A stretch of 64,000 nt of DNA from a virus, in the IMG/VR virus record IMGVR_UViG_3300030090_007211, positions 1 through 64,000 of that record; one strand, written 5' to 3'. Below, piece after piece: positions 1-8,625 of the stretch. The position numbers were made by a program, and so were the translations under genes. The notes beneath the pieces were generated by a model that saw only the letters and a list, made by a program, of their open reading frames with translations, was not told the DNA's origin and searched no databases. Within the stretch, counting starts at the first letter, position 1, and every line of letters begins with the position of its first letter.

Positions 1-81
1 ACCATAATAGAATTTATTATCTATCTCTGGATGGTTACTTGTTGAAGATTCGTTTTTTCGGATTGCATTTGAATTATTCAT
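1..81 (-). CDS. 5' end of an unknown gene, continues beyond the left edge
   Basis: An open frame starts with ATG at position 81 and runs leftward, without a stop, out of the window (27 codons visible, beginning MNNSNAIRKN). The visible part is polar and has no recognisable domain. The start is supported by a leader, AAATCAAACAACTATG, that nearly matches the leaders of the genes starting at 50016 and 61038, and by a promoter-like pair at 103-134. It is divergent from the glycosyltransferase gene at 197. Confidence 0.5.
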   Translation of the reverse strand, partial: MNNSNAIRKNESSTSNHPEIDNKFYYG

Positions 82-102
82 AGTTGTTTGATTTTGTTAA
101 CA

Positions 103-134
103 CTAAATTACAAAAAATTTTTTAAACTGCCAAA
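103..134 (-). promoter_or_regulatory. Bacteroidota-type promoter for the left-edge gene
   Basis: On the minus strand TTTG (131-134) is followed after exactly 20 bases by TAATTTAG (103-110), an imperfect copy of TAnnTTTG. The same spacing occurs at several other promoters of this window. The gene start is 22 bases downstream. Confidence 0.4.
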
Positions 135-148
135 TAATTTTTAAAAAA

Positions 149-180
149 CTTTAGTTTATTACTATTATTACTTATATTTC
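149..180 (+). promoter_or_regulatory. Possible promoter for the sugar-gene block
   Basis: TATATTTC at 173-180 is one base off TAnnTTTG and lies 16 bases before the ATG at 197. The -33 element 20 bases upstream is weak (CTTT at 149-152). This would be the plus-strand half of a divergent promoter region. Confidence 0.35.
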
Positions 181-196
181 CATAAAAAGTATACTT

Positions 197-1456
197 ATGG
201 CAAAAATTAAAGTTTTAGTGGTACCAAGTGATAGAACTGGGGTATCATATTTTCGTTCAACTATACCCCATATTAAATTAGAAGAATATTTTTCTGATGA
301 ATTTCATGTAGATATTGATTATGAACCACAATTGTATAACGATGATTTTTTAAAACAATATGATATTATTCATTATCATCGTACTTTAGGTGATTATGAA
401 AGAATAAATGAAGTTTTAGATAGATGTGATAAATTAGGGGTTGCAACTATTATGGATATAGATGATTATTGGTCACCAGGACCCAATCATCCTGCGTGGG
501 AGATAATAAAAAAACACCAATTAGATAGAAAGATTGTAGATAATTTAAAATGTGCTAGAAATATTACTACCACTACACCTATTTTTAAAGAAACTATGAA
601 ACCTTATAATAAGAATATTTTTGTTTTACCTAATGCGATTAATCCTCAAGAAAAACAGTTTATTAACAAAACTGAAAAACATAAACGAGTAAGGATAGGT
701 TGGTTAGGGGGTTCTTCCCATTTAAAAGATTTAGAAATCTTATCTACTGTTGTATCATCTTTTAAAAGAGATAATTTATTAGATAAGGTGCAATTCGTAT
801 TATGTGGGTACGATTTAAGAGGTACAATGACTACTATTGATAGGGCAACTGGTAAAGAAAAAACACGACCAATTAAACCTACTGAAAGTGTATGGTATCA
901 ATATGAAAAGATATTCACCGATAATTATAACATTGTAAGTGAAGAATATAAAAATTTCTTACTTACTTTTGAACAAAAAGAATATGATAATGTAGATAAT
1001 GAACCATATAGGAGAGTATGGACTAAACCCATTACTAGTTATGCGGCTAACTATAATCTATTTGATGTTTCTTTAGCACCATTAAAACATAGTAAATTTA
1101 ATGAGGTAAAATCCCAATTAAAAGTTATTGAGGCAGGATTTCATAAAAAAGCGTTAATTGCTCAGGAATTTGGACCTTATGAAATAGATATTATTAATGC
1201 CTATGAAAGAGGTGGTAATATTAATACAGAAACAGGTAATGGTATTCTTATACCGGATAATAAAAATCATAAATTTTGGTATAAGCATTTAAAAACTTTA
1301 GTTTTAAATCCTGACCTTATAACTAAACTAGGGGAAAATTTATATAACACTGTAAATGGTAAATACGACATGAAATCAGTATGTGAAGAAAGAAAAAATC
1401 TTTATAAATCTTTAGTTAAAAAAACAAAATTAGTGGGGGTTGAAAATGTGAGTTAA
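197..1456 (+). CDS. GT4/GT1-type glycosyltransferase
   Basis: A 419-residue protein with the two-domain look of a GT-B glycosyltransferase. The N-terminal half starts with a hydrophobic strand (KVLVVPSDRTGVSYFRS) and has an IIHYHRTLGDY segment. The C-terminal half has IGWLGGSSHLKDL, as at the start of the nucleotide-sugar binding domain, and the LFDVSLAPL...KVIEAGFHKKALIAQ stretch, where GT4 enzymes carry their E-x7-E region. It would transfer a sugar from a nucleotide donor in the cytoplasm; donor and acceptor cannot be read. It is the first gene of a long plus-strand block of sugar genes. Family-level assignment only. Confidence 0.75.
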   Translation: MAKIKVLVVPSDRTGVSYFRSTIPHIKLEEYFSDEFHVDIDYEPQLYNDDFLKQYDIIHYHRTLGDYERINEVLDRCDKLGVATIMDIDDYWSPGPNHPAWEIIKKHQLDRKIVDNLKCARNITTTTPIFKETMKPYNKNIFVLPNAINPQEKQFINKTEKHKRVRIGWLGGSSHLKDLEILSTVVSSFKRDNLLDKVQFVLCGYDLRGTMTTIDRATGKEKTRPIKPTESVWYQYEKIFTDNYNIVSEEYKNFLLTFEQKEYDNVDNEPYRRVWTKPITSYAANYNLFDVSLAPLKHSKFNEVKSQLKVIEAGFHKKALIAQEFGPYEIDIINAYERGGNINTETGNGILIPDNKNHKFWYKHLKTLVLNPDLITKLGENLYNTVNGKYDMKSVCEERKNLYKSLVKKTKLVGVENVS

Positions 1457-1470
1457 ATTACTTATATTTG
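1440..1470 (+). promoter_or_regulatory. Bacteroidota-type promoter
   Basis: TATATTTG (1463-1470) is an exact TAnnTTTG box. TTG (1440-1442) lies at the matching distance, with 20 bases between. It overlaps the end of the preceding gene and would drive the HD-like, dUTPase and cupin genes. Confidence 0.5.
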
Positions 1471-1490
1471 ATAATAAAAAATAATTGGCT

Positions 1491-2075
1491 ATGGAAAATA
1501 CAATAGAACTAAAACATAAAATATTAAAAAATAAAGAAACCTTTTTAGAAAAAAATACTTTATATGGTGTGTTAACTACAGAATTATTAGATTTTTTAGG
1601 TGAAGATTTAATTACGGCACCGGCATCATCAATGACATCCTTACATAATGCTTTTCCTGGTGGATTAGTAGATCATATTCTTAAAACCACTAAATATGCA
1701 ATAGGAATTAACAAATTATTACCAGAGAATGTACAAGTAGACGCACACTCAATTATTAAAGTATGTTTTTTACATCAGATAGGTAAAACATTTCTTTATA
1801 AACCAAATGATAGCGAATGGCATCGAAAGAATCAAGGAAAGATGTATGAATTTAATGAAGATGTAACATCAATGAAAATAGGGGAAAGATCTATCTATTA
1901 TTCTATGAAGTACGGTGTGGATTTAAGTGAAGAAGAATATCAAGCCATTATTAATTATGATAAAACAGAAGAGGATAAACAAGCCAAATGGTATGGTGGT
2001 ACACTTTCCACTATCTTAAAACAAGCGAATGATTTGGCAATAATAGAAGAAAAAAATAATTCAAATGGGAATTAA
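1491..2075 (+). CDS. Degenerate HD-domain protein
   Basis: A 194-residue protein resembling small HD-fold phosphohydrolases of the YhaM/exoribonuclease type: LHNAFPGGLVDHILKTT (residues 51-67) matches the family's first metal-binding histidines. The defining HD pair reads LHQIGK (H95-Q96), so the metal-binding aspartate is replaced by glutamine. The fold is probably kept while canonical phosphohydrolase activity may be lost. I start it at the ATG at 1491, right behind a good promoter; a TTG at 1485 is in frame but less likely. It overlaps the dUTPase gene by 11 bases, suggesting coupling to nucleotide metabolism. Substrate unknown. Confidence 0.6.
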   Translation: MENTIELKHKILKNKETFLEKNTLYGVLTTELLDFLGEDLITAPASSMTSLHNAFPGGLVDHILKTTKYAIGINKLLPENVQVDAHSIIKVCFLHQIGKTFLYKPNDSEWHRKNQGKMYEFNEDVTSMKIGERSIYYSMKYGVDLSEEEYQAIINYDKTEEDKQAKWYGGTLSTILKQANDLAIIEEKNNSNGN

Positions 2076-2655
2076 TGAAGAGTTAAAAGATATTAAAATT
2101 TTACAGGATATGTTAAATAAACTTAACAATCCACAAGGAGTGGAAGATTATAATAAAATTATTGAGGATATTGAAAAAATACAATCTAACGATTATTCAA
2201 ATATAAATTATAATACTACTTATTTTACCAATGATTCTAATAATGAGGATCCTACTTACGCTAAAGAAGGTGATAGTGGATTTGATTTACGAGCATTTAT
2301 TAATGAGCCCGTTACATTAAAACCATTGGAAAGAAAACTTATTCCTACAGGTTTAAAATTTCAATTACCTACTAATACAGAATTACAGGTAAGACCAAGA
2401 TCAGGTATGGCGTATAAACATGGAATTAGTGTTTTAAATACTCCAGGAACTGTGGATGAGGGATATAGAGGCGATGTAGGAATAATCGCAATAAATTTAA
2501 GTAATGAAACCTACACCATCCAACCAGGTGAAAGAATTGCCCAAGGGGTTATTATGAATGTATTAGGGTCTAATTTAAGTAAATTAGTAAAAAAAGAAGA
2601 ACTGAATGAAACAGAAAGAGGATCTACAGGTTTTGGGAGTACAGGCAAAAATTGA
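2065..2655 (+). CDS. dut: dUTPase
   Basis: Trimeric-type dUTP pyrophosphatase, converting dUTP to dUMP and pyrophosphate. It keeps uracil out of phage DNA and supplies dUMP to the thymidylate synthase at 42,257. The family motifs appear in order: DSGFDLRAF (70-78), RPRSGMAYKHGI (110-121), the nucleoside-binding TVDEGYRGDVGIIAINLS (129-146), PGERIAQGV (154-162) and the Gly-rich C-terminal arm RGSTGFGSTGKN. About 65 residues precede the first motif. This acidic, helical N-terminal extension is not part of the usual enzyme (about 140-150 residues). The last 50 bases also encode the start of the next gene as annotated. Confidence 0.93.
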   Translation: MGINEELKDIKILQDMLNKLNNPQGVEDYNKIIEDIEKIQSNDYSNINYNTTYFTNDSNNEDPTYAKEGDSGFDLRAFINEPVTLKPLERKLIPTGLKFQLPTNTELQVRPRSGMAYKHGISVLNTPGTVDEGYRGDVGIIAINLSNETYTIQPGERIAQGVIMNVLGSNLSKLVKKEELNETERGSTGFGSTGKN

Positions 2656-3040
2656 TGTCGCATTTCATGAAGATGATCGAGCACAAAGATTGTTAGATGT
2701 TTTCCCATTAGATAAAGGACAAATTAATATAAGTTATATAAATTCCACTGAACCCATTGTTGCGTGGCATAAACATAAACACCAAACAGATTATTGGTTA
2801 TGTATAAAAGGATCTTTAAAAGTGGGGTGGGCAACAGAAGAAAATGGGTGTGAATTTAAATACCTTTCAGATAAAGAATTAAAAATATTAGAAATTCCTC
2901 CAGGAGTTTATCATGGTTATCAAGCATTAGAGCCTAACACTATCTTAGTTTATTATGTTACTAAAAAATATGATCCCACTGATGAATATAGGGTGCCGGT
3001 AGGACATTTTGATGAAAATTGGGAAATAGAAAATAAATAA
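2606..3040 (+). CDS. Cupin protein, dTDP-4-dehydrorhamnose 3,5-epimerase-like
   Basis: 144 residues with a cupin fold resembling RfbC-type sugar epimerases: WHKHKHQTDYWLCIKGSLKVGW (about 53-75) supplies His and aromatic residues of the strand-turn-strand core, and LEIPPGVYHGYQALEPN is the typical IPxGxxHG segment. It may epimerise a deoxy-sugar nucleotide for the sugar block, but a stand-alone sugar-binding cupin is equally possible. The ATG at 2606 lies 50 bases inside the dUTPase gene. A later non-ATG start near the dUTPase stop cannot be excluded, because the first 15 residues look unlike the family. Confidence 0.65.
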   Translation: MKQKEDLQVLGVQAKIDVAFHEDDRAQRLLDVFPLDKGQINISYINSTEPIVAWHKHKHQTDYWLCIKGSLKVGWATEENGCEFKYLSDKELKILEIPPGVYHGYQALEPNTILVYYVTKKYDPTDEYRVPVGHFDENWEIENK

Positions 3041-3043
3041 CTT

Positions 3044-3202
3044 ATGGATGCGATTAAAAAATTAGAACAGGAAATAAAAAAAGTTAAGATTGAACTTACT
3101 ATGGGTGGTTATCATTCAGGATGGGGTATCAAAGCATATGAAGATAAATTAGTTAAATTAGAAGATAGACTAAAAAAATTAAAAAAAATTAAAAATGATT
3201 AG
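3044..3202 (+). CDS. Small charged coiled-coil protein
   Basis: A 52-residue open frame between the cupin and the next glycosyltransferase. The ATG is 4 bases after the preceding stop, and the end overlaps the next start (ATGATTAG). The sequence alternates Lys/Glu with heptad hydrophobics (KKLEQEIKKVKIELT and VKLEDRLKKLKKIK), broken by a Gly-rich turn (GGYHSGWG), so it looks like a helical hairpin. Function unknown. The tight packing supports it as a real gene. Confidence 0.6.
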   Translation: MDAIKKLEQEIKKVKIELTMGGYHSGWGIKAYEDKLVKLEDRLKKLKKIKND

Positions 3203-4736
3203 TGTTGTTTTCTCGACTAGAAAAGATAAACCCGATTTTATAGAACATTTAAAAAAAACTTCTGGTGTTCATAAATTAGAAGTAATACAAATAATTAATG
3301 ATGGGGAAATGTCTCTAACAGAGGCATATAATAAAGGATTAAAAGATTCTCAAAATAATATAGTAGTTTTTTGTCATGATGATGTTATATTTACCACAAA
3401 AAATTGGGGTAAAAAAATAAAATCTTTATTTGAAAAAAATGGGGATTACGGTATTATTGGTATTGCAGGCACAACTGATTTAGTTGATGGTAAATGGTGG
3501 ACAATTAAAGAATCAATGAATGGGATTGTCTCACATCAACACGAAGGTAAAAAATGGACAAATTATTATTCTAAAGATCAAGGAAATAAACTTAAAGAAA
3601 TGGTAGTTTTAGATGGTTTATTTTTTGGTGTTGATAAAGAAAAAATAAACCATGATTTCGATGAGTCTTTTGATGGTTTTCATTTTTATGATTTATCTTT
3701 TTGTTTCCCCAATTATTTAGATGGTGTAAAAATTGGTGTGACAACCCTTATTAGACTTACCCATTTATCTATAGGAATGACTAATGATGATTGGGAAAAA
3801 AAGAAACTCCAGTTTGAGGAAAAATATAAAGATCATTTACCAATTAGACTCACCAATAATAAAACATGGGAAGAAAAATTAGAGTTTAAACCTGAAAGTA
3901 TTGGGTTTGGTATGGTTACTTATAACGCAGAGCATAGAATAAAACAGAGTGCGTTTACAGTACCTAAATGGATTAAAAATTTTGTTATAGTAAATGATGG
4001 TACACCTTATAACGAAGATGCCTATCCTTCTCACGCAACAATCCTACAACATGAAACTAATAAATCTGTTGGTGCAGCTAAAACTACTGCAATAAATTAT
4101 TTAATGGAAAAAGAATGTGAACATATTTTTATAATGGAGGATGATATACTAATTAAGGATGAGAATGTATTTGAAGAGTATATTAAACATTCTTTAATTT
4201 CAGGTATTAAACATTTGAATTTTGCGTTACATGGACCAGCAAATAAAAAAGGTAGTCAAGGTTTTAAAGATTTAAATGAGAGAAAAGATTTAGATGGTGA
4301 GCCTAACCCACGTATGGTTATACCTTATGATACTGGAGATGAAAATAATCCTAAAATAACCATTGCGTTATATCCAAATTGTGTAGGTGCATTTTCTTAT
4401 TATTATAGACCCGTATTGGAAGATATTGGAGGATTTGATCCCGCCTTTAAAAATGCTTGGGAACATGTGGAACATACATTTCAAGCAATTAAAAAAGGGT
4501 ATCACCCCGCATTTTGGTATTTTGCAGATATAGATAGAAGTTGGGAATATTTGACAGATATACCTAATTCCATTGAGGAAAGCACTATTGCTCACACCCC
4601 TACTTGGAATGAAAATTTTCGCAAAGGAACTTTATGGTATAAACGTAAGCATGGTATGACACCTACAGAAACTCCTGTTGCAACACCAGAACAAGTTCAA
4701 CAACAATTACAAATAATGATACAAAAAAGAGGTTAA
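3195..4736 (+). CDS. Two-domain glycosyltransferase (GT-A type)
   Basis: A 513-residue protein that seems to carry two GT-A modules. The first (1-225) starts ISVVFSTRKDKPDFIEHL and has an FCHDDVIF metal-site motif, like the StrF-type GT2 relatives. The second (about 235-480) has IGFGMVTYNAEHRIKQS, IMEDDILI as a DxD-like motif near residue 315, and a GGFDPAFKNAWEHVEHTF segment typical of acceptor-side loops. A Pro/Gln-rich tail ends it. Such fusions can add two sugars in sequence. Donors are unknown. It overlaps the next gene at the stop/start (TAATGG). Confidence 0.72.
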   Translation: MISVVFSTRKDKPDFIEHLKKTSGVHKLEVIQIINDGEMSLTEAYNKGLKDSQNNIVVFCHDDVIFTTKNWGKKIKSLFEKNGDYGIIGIAGTTDLVDGKWWTIKESMNGIVSHQHEGKKWTNYYSKDQGNKLKEMVVLDGLFFGVDKEKINHDFDESFDGFHFYDLSFCFPNYLDGVKIGVTTLIRLTHLSIGMTNDDWEKKKLQFEEKYKDHLPIRLTNNKTWEEKLEFKPESIGFGMVTYNAEHRIKQSAFTVPKWIKNFVIVNDGTPYNEDAYPSHATILQHETNKSVGAAKTTAINYLMEKECEHIFIMEDDILIKDENVFEEYIKHSLISGIKHLNFALHGPANKKGSQGFKDLNERKDLDGEPNPRMVIPYDTGDENNPKITIALYPNCVGAFSYYYRPVLEDIGGFDPAFKNAWEHVEHTFQAIKKGYHPAFWYFADIDRSWEYLTDIPNSIEESTIAHTPTWNENFRKGTLWYKRKHGMTPTETPVATPEQVQQQLQIMIQKRG

Positions 4737-5527
4737 TGGAAAAATATGATTTAAATGATTGTACTTTCGGTATTAATATTAGATTTACTACCGAAGATAG
4801 AAAAAGGAATATAAAATTAGTAATTGAACATCTATTAAAATATTTAGATACTAATATTATTATTGCTGAAGAAGATAAAACTTCTATTTTTCCTGAATTA
4901 ATTCCTACTATTCAGGGATGGGATGAAAATAAATGTAAATATATTTTTATAGAATCATCTAATGAATTTATGGGTAAAACAAAATCTTTTAATAAAATAT
5001 TTTATGAAGTTAACACACCCATTTATGTTTTACAGGATGCAGATGTTATATGTTCACCTGAAATGTATTTAGAAGCCGCCAATCAAGTTAGAAAACAACA
5101 GTCAGAATTTTGTTACTCATTTGATGGTAATTGTTTTAATGTACCGGAAGATATTATCCCTCTTTTCGAAAAAGATTTAGATTATAATGTTTTAACTCAT
5201 GAAAACACACATCAATTTAGTGATAGATCACCAGGCGGATCCATCTTTATTGATAGTCAATATTATGTGATTGCGGGAATGGATAATGAAAATATGAAAG
5301 CATGGGGATATGATGACGATGAAAGAGTAACTAGGTTTAGAAAACTAGGATTAACAGTTAAAAGAGTAGATGGGACATTATATCATTTAAATCATGAACG
5401 TACACAAAATAGTACACAGAGTAATCAAACACTCATAAATAGAAATGAATTACAAAGAATTTCTCGTATGAATACAGGAGAATTAATAAAAGAAATAAAA
5501 AGTTGGGGTTGGGTAAAAAAACAATAA
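4736..5527 (+). CDS. GT2 / galactosyltransferase-like glycosyltransferase
   Basis: 263 residues. It has a central DxD-type motif (VLQDADVIC, about 97-105) and, further on, GGSIFIDSQYYVIAGMDN followed by WGYDDDERVTRF and YHLNHER. That is the order of the C-terminal domain of beta-galactosyl/N-acetylgalactosaminyltransferases (Glyco_transf_7C-like). It likely transfers a hexose from a UDP-sugar. It shares a start/stop overlap with the preceding gene and is followed directly by the pyruvyltransferase-like gene, so these are probably co-transcribed. Confidence 0.75.
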   Translation: MEKYDLNDCTFGINIRFTTEDRKRNIKLVIEHLLKYLDTNIIIAEEDKTSIFPELIPTIQGWDENKCKYIFIESSNEFMGKTKSFNKIFYEVNTPIYVLQDADVICSPEMYLEAANQVRKQQSEFCYSFDGNCFNVPEDIIPLFEKDLDYNVLTHENTHQFSDRSPGGSIFIDSQYYVIAGMDNENMKAWGYDDDERVTRFRKLGLTVKRVDGTLYHLNHERTQNSTQSNQTLINRNELQRISRMNTGELIKEIKSWGWVKKQ

Positions 5528-5529
5528 AT

Positions 5530-6330
5530 ATGGAAGAAATAAAAGTATGGTATTACAAAGAAGGAACAAGAAATAATTTTGGGGATTTTTTAGGAGATTA
5601 TATTCCTCGAAAATTATCCAATAAAAAAATCATCTATACCCCCGTACAAAGCCCTAACATGAAATATGTTACGGTTGGTAGTGTTTTAAATCATATGATT
5701 GGTATAAATAAAAATTGTATTATTTGGGGTTCTGGTATTATGACTAAAAATGATACTATACCAAAAGGAGTTAAATTATTGGCCGTTAGGGGACCTTATA
5801 CTCAGGAAAGATTAAGAAAATTAGATATTACCCCACCGGAAATAATAGGGGATCCTGCATTAATCTTAAAAAAGATTTATAATCCTTCTGTAGAAAAAAA
5901 ATATAAGTTAGGTATAATACCTCATTACGTAGATTATGAATATGTAAAAAATAAATTAAAAGATAATAAAGAAATAAAAGTTATTGATTTAATAACTAAT
6001 GATATAGAAAAAACAATTGATGAGATTATAAGTTGTGAAAATACTATTTCTAGTTCTTTACACGGCGTAATTGTCTCACATACATATGACATACCTTCAG
6101 TATGGGTTAAATTTTCTAATAAATTATTTGGTAATAGTGTTGCTATGGGTAACAATATAAAATTTAGAGATTATTTTACATCGGTAGGTATAAAACCTTA
6201 TGATGGTTTAAATTATATAAATAAAGAAATAAAAATTGAGGATGTGTTGAAAGATATTGAAAATAATGAAAATCTAATAGTTGATTTTGATTTTGATAAA
6301 TTAATGGAATCATGTCCTTTTTTAAAATAA
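5530..6330 (+). CDS. Polysaccharide pyruvyl transferase family protein
   Basis: 266 residues from the ATG at 5530, placed just after the preceding stop; an upstream in-frame start at 5503 would overlap that gene. It matches the polysaccharide pyruvyl transferase fold: NFGDFLGDYIPRKL near the N-terminus, IIWGSGIM, LLAVRGPYTQERL, IIGDPALIL, and the C-terminal SSSLHGVIVSHTYDIPSVWVK, the most recognisable family motif. Members add pyruvate ketals to sugars, making glycans acidic; some relatives are glycosyltransferases. In this block it probably decorates the same glycan as its neighbours. Confidence 0.8.
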   Translation: MEEIKVWYYKEGTRNNFGDFLGDYIPRKLSNKKIIYTPVQSPNMKYVTVGSVLNHMIGINKNCIIWGSGIMTKNDTIPKGVKLLAVRGPYTQERLRKLDITPPEIIGDPALILKKIYNPSVEKKYKLGIIPHYVDYEYVKNKLKDNKEIKVIDLITNDIEKTIDEIISCENTISSSLHGVIVSHTYDIPSVWVKFSNKLFGNSVAMGNNIKFRDYFTSVGIKPYDGLNYINKEIKIEDVLKDIENNENLIVDFDFDKLMESCPFLK

Positions 6331-6337
6331 AAATTAT

Positions 6338-6991
6338 ATGGCAAATGGTATATATAAAGTAACAGAAGATTTTGAGACAGCATTATCAAAATATACTGGC
6401 GCACCTTATGTTGTTACGGTAGATAATATGTCTAATGCATTATTTTTATCATTATATTATGAAAAAAATATTATTAAAAGATTAAAAGACGATTTTATTA
6501 AAATTCCTAATAGGACTTATCCATCAGTCCCATGTGAAATAATACATGCCGGCTTAAAAGTAGAATTTGAACCTGTATCTGGTAAAACGATTAAAGGTGA
6601 TTATCAGTTAAAACCTAGTAGAGTTATAGATTCGGCTTTAAGATTTACAGGTGATATGTATAAATCTAAATCACATACCTGTATTTCATTCACTGGACCC
6701 TACAAACATTTTAAATTATCTAAAGGGGGTGCAATATTAACAGATGACAAAGAAGCTTATAGGTGGTTTAAAAGGGCAAGATATTCTGGTAGAAGAGAAT
6801 GTTCCTATCATGAAGATAATTTGGATATGTTAGGGTGGAATTTTTACATGATGCCTGAGTTAGCTGCACGAGGTTTACTATTAATGAATCAATTTTATAA
6901 TAGAGATGGTAGTAAGGTGTTTAATAATGATTTAGAGTTACCATACCCTAATTTAAGTAAATTTAAAATATATACACAAAACAATGATTAA
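6338..6991 (+). CDS. DegT/DnrJ/EryC1-like aminotransferase, short form
   Basis: 217 residues resembling PLP-dependent sugar aminotransferases of the DegT family: YTGAPYVVTVDNMSNALFLSL (cofactor phosphate region), IPNRTYPSVPCEIIHAGLK, and CISFTGPYKHFKLSKGGAILTDD, where the PLP-binding lysine is expected. The full family is about 370 residues, so the C-terminal domain is missing. Protein and gene end cleanly, with the next start overlapping by 8 bases, so this looks like a stable short form rather than a recent break. It may act on a nucleotide sugar or serve as a non-catalytic partner. Confidence 0.62.
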   Translation: MANGIYKVTEDFETALSKYTGAPYVVTVDNMSNALFLSLYYEKNIIKRLKDDFIKIPNRTYPSVPCEIIHAGLKVEFEPVSGKTIKGDYQLKPSRVIDSALRFTGDMYKSKSHTCISFTGPYKHFKLSKGGAILTDDKEAYRWFKRARYSGRRECSYHEDNLDMLGWNFYMMPELAARGLLLMNQFYNRDGSKVFNNDLELPYPNLSKFKIYTQNND

Positions 6992-7829
6992 TAATCCTAT
7001 ATTTATAATATCAAACCCAAGATCGGGTAGTTCAGTTTTTAGAATGGTTTTAAATAACTCTGATGATTCTATTTTTCCACCTGAATGTGGGTTTATACAA
7101 TGGTTATATGACAAATATAAAAATTGGAGTAATGTTAAAATTAGTGAGTTTGTAAGTGACGTTCTTAATTCTAAAAAAATGGAGGGATGGTACTTAGATA
7201 AAGATGGTTTATATAACCATATTGAAAAAAATAACCCTAAAAATTATGGTGAAGCTTGTTTTTATGTTTACCAATACTATGGTAAAAAATTAAATAAAAA
7301 TATTAAAGTATGGGGGGATAAAAATAATTATTACATAGATTATTTAGACACCTTAAAGGATATATATCCTAATGCGAAATTTATATGGTTACATAGAGAT
7401 CCTAGAGATGTTTGTTCATCTTATCTAAAACTAGATGATTTATCAGACGAAATAAAATATAAACCCAAAGTACCTAAAGACATTAAAAATATATTCAGTA
7501 ATTTAAAAAATAACCAAAATAAAATATATAATTTCTTTAATGAGGTTGATAACGATAAAAAATTTATCATTTCTTTTGAAGATTTTATAACTCAAAATCC
7601 AAAATCAATTAAAGATTTAGGTTTATTTACTGAATTAGATATTATAACATCTATTAATAATTTTAATAAAAAGAAATACTTTGATGAGCCTACTATTACT
7701 ATATCTTGGAAGAAAAAAATTAAAGAAAATTTAGATGGTAAATATTTAAAAACCTATACTAATCATAAATTTTCGGAAAAAATAGAAGAAGAATATAAAA
7801 AAATTAAATGGGACATAAATGTATATTAA
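6984..7829 (+). CDS. PAPS-dependent sulfotransferase-like protein
   Basis: 281 residues with both PAPS-binding elements of sulfotransferases: the 5'-phosphosulfate loop IISNPRSGSSVFR (8-20) and the 3'-phosphate motif LHRDPRDVCSSYLKL (136-150), preceded by WGDKNNYYID, a common feature of the carbohydrate branch. It would transfer sulfate from PAPS to a sugar or protein hydroxyl. The window has no PAPS synthesis genes, so the donor must come from the host. Its place among glycosyltransferases suggests a sulfated glycan. It overlaps both neighbours by about 10 bases. Confidence 0.8.
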   Translation: MINNPIFIISNPRSGSSVFRMVLNNSDDSIFPPECGFIQWLYDKYKNWSNVKISEFVSDVLNSKKMEGWYLDKDGLYNHIEKNNPKNYGEACFYVYQYYGKKLNKNIKVWGDKNNYYIDYLDTLKDIYPNAKFIWLHRDPRDVCSSYLKLDDLSDEIKYKPKVPKDIKNIFSNLKNNQNKIYNFFNEVDNDKKFIISFEDFITQNPKSIKDLGLFTELDIITSINNFNKKKYFDEPTITISWKKKIKENLDGKYLKTYTNHKFSEKIEEEYKKIKWDINVY

Positions 7830-8586
7830 AAATAATCTAACCATAGAAGAAACCATAGATATTATAAAAGATCACATTCACAGAAGTGAGGGCCTTTCTT
7901 TAACTAGGTTTGGTGATGGGGAAATTTTTTTATTAAATAGGAATTCCCCGAAATACCATCAAATACGTAAATGTAGACACTGGGGGTATAAATACCCTCA
8001 AGAGGTTAATAAATTATATAATGACACAAATAAATCATTAATAAAAGCACTAAAAGAAAGTGATATTATAGGGATAATGGGTAAAAATAATATACTTAAT
8101 AAAAAAATGACGTTTAAGGAATCAGCATGGTCAATTAAAAAACAAAAATTGATATCCTACGGCATCAATCCAGAAACATTAAAAATAACTGATCAGATGA
8201 TATCTAGAGATATAAGATTTGGTAAAATTAGTAATTTTAAAGAAATATTACAAGGAAAAAGTCTTAATATAATATCACCTCACACAGAAAAGCTTAAATC
8301 TAAAAATTTATCTAAAATACTTGAGGCTAATGTAACTTATACACACCACCCATTTAGTATAAATTTTAAAAATAAAGAGGAATTTATAAAAAATTTTAAA
8401 GATATAAAATCTGATGTTGTTTTATTCGGTACTGGAAATATAAAAGATTATGGTGTTGAATTAAAAGAAAAATATAATAAAATTGCCATTGACGTTGGTT
8501 GTTTATTGGATGCGTGGGCATCTATATATAGTAGAGATTGGTTTAAAAAGGGTAATTTACAACATTATTTAATAATTAAAAAATAA
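7819..8586 (+). CDS. GT-D fold glycosyltransferase-like protein
   Basis: 255 residues resembling the GT-D class (DUF1792-like) of glycosyltransferases: SLTRFGDGEIFLL (about 27-39) carries the D-x-E metal motif of that fold, and IAIDVGCLLDAWAS near the C-terminus matches its closing segment. GT-D enzymes add glucose to glycoprotein or polysaccharide acceptors in known cases; here donor and acceptor are unknown. The gene overlaps the sulfotransferase gene by 11 bases. An AT-rich inverted repeat follows it. Confidence 0.65.
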   Translation: MYIKNNLTIEETIDIIKDHIHRSEGLSLTRFGDGEIFLLNRNSPKYHQIRKCRHWGYKYPQEVNKLYNDTNKSLIKALKESDIIGIMGKNNILNKKMTFKESAWSIKKQKLISYGINPETLKITDQMISRDIRFGKISNFKEILQGKSLNIISPHTEKLKSKNLSKILEANVTYTHHPFSINFKNKEEFIKNFKDIKSDVVLFGTGNIKDYGVELKEKYNKIAIDVGCLLDAWASIYSRDWFKKGNLQHYLIIKK

Positions 8587-8612
8587 CTTTAAGGATGACT
8601 TTAAAGTTTTTT
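8585..8612 (+). terminator. Possible weak intrinsic terminator
   Basis: Inverted repeat AACTTTAA (8585-8592) / TTAAAGTT (8601-8608) with an 8-base loop, followed by T residues. The stem is all A/T except one pair per side, so termination would be partial at most. It lies in the only clear gap (39 bases) between the GT-D and GT10 genes. Confidence 0.3.
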
Positions 8613-8625
8613 AATATAAAATGTT

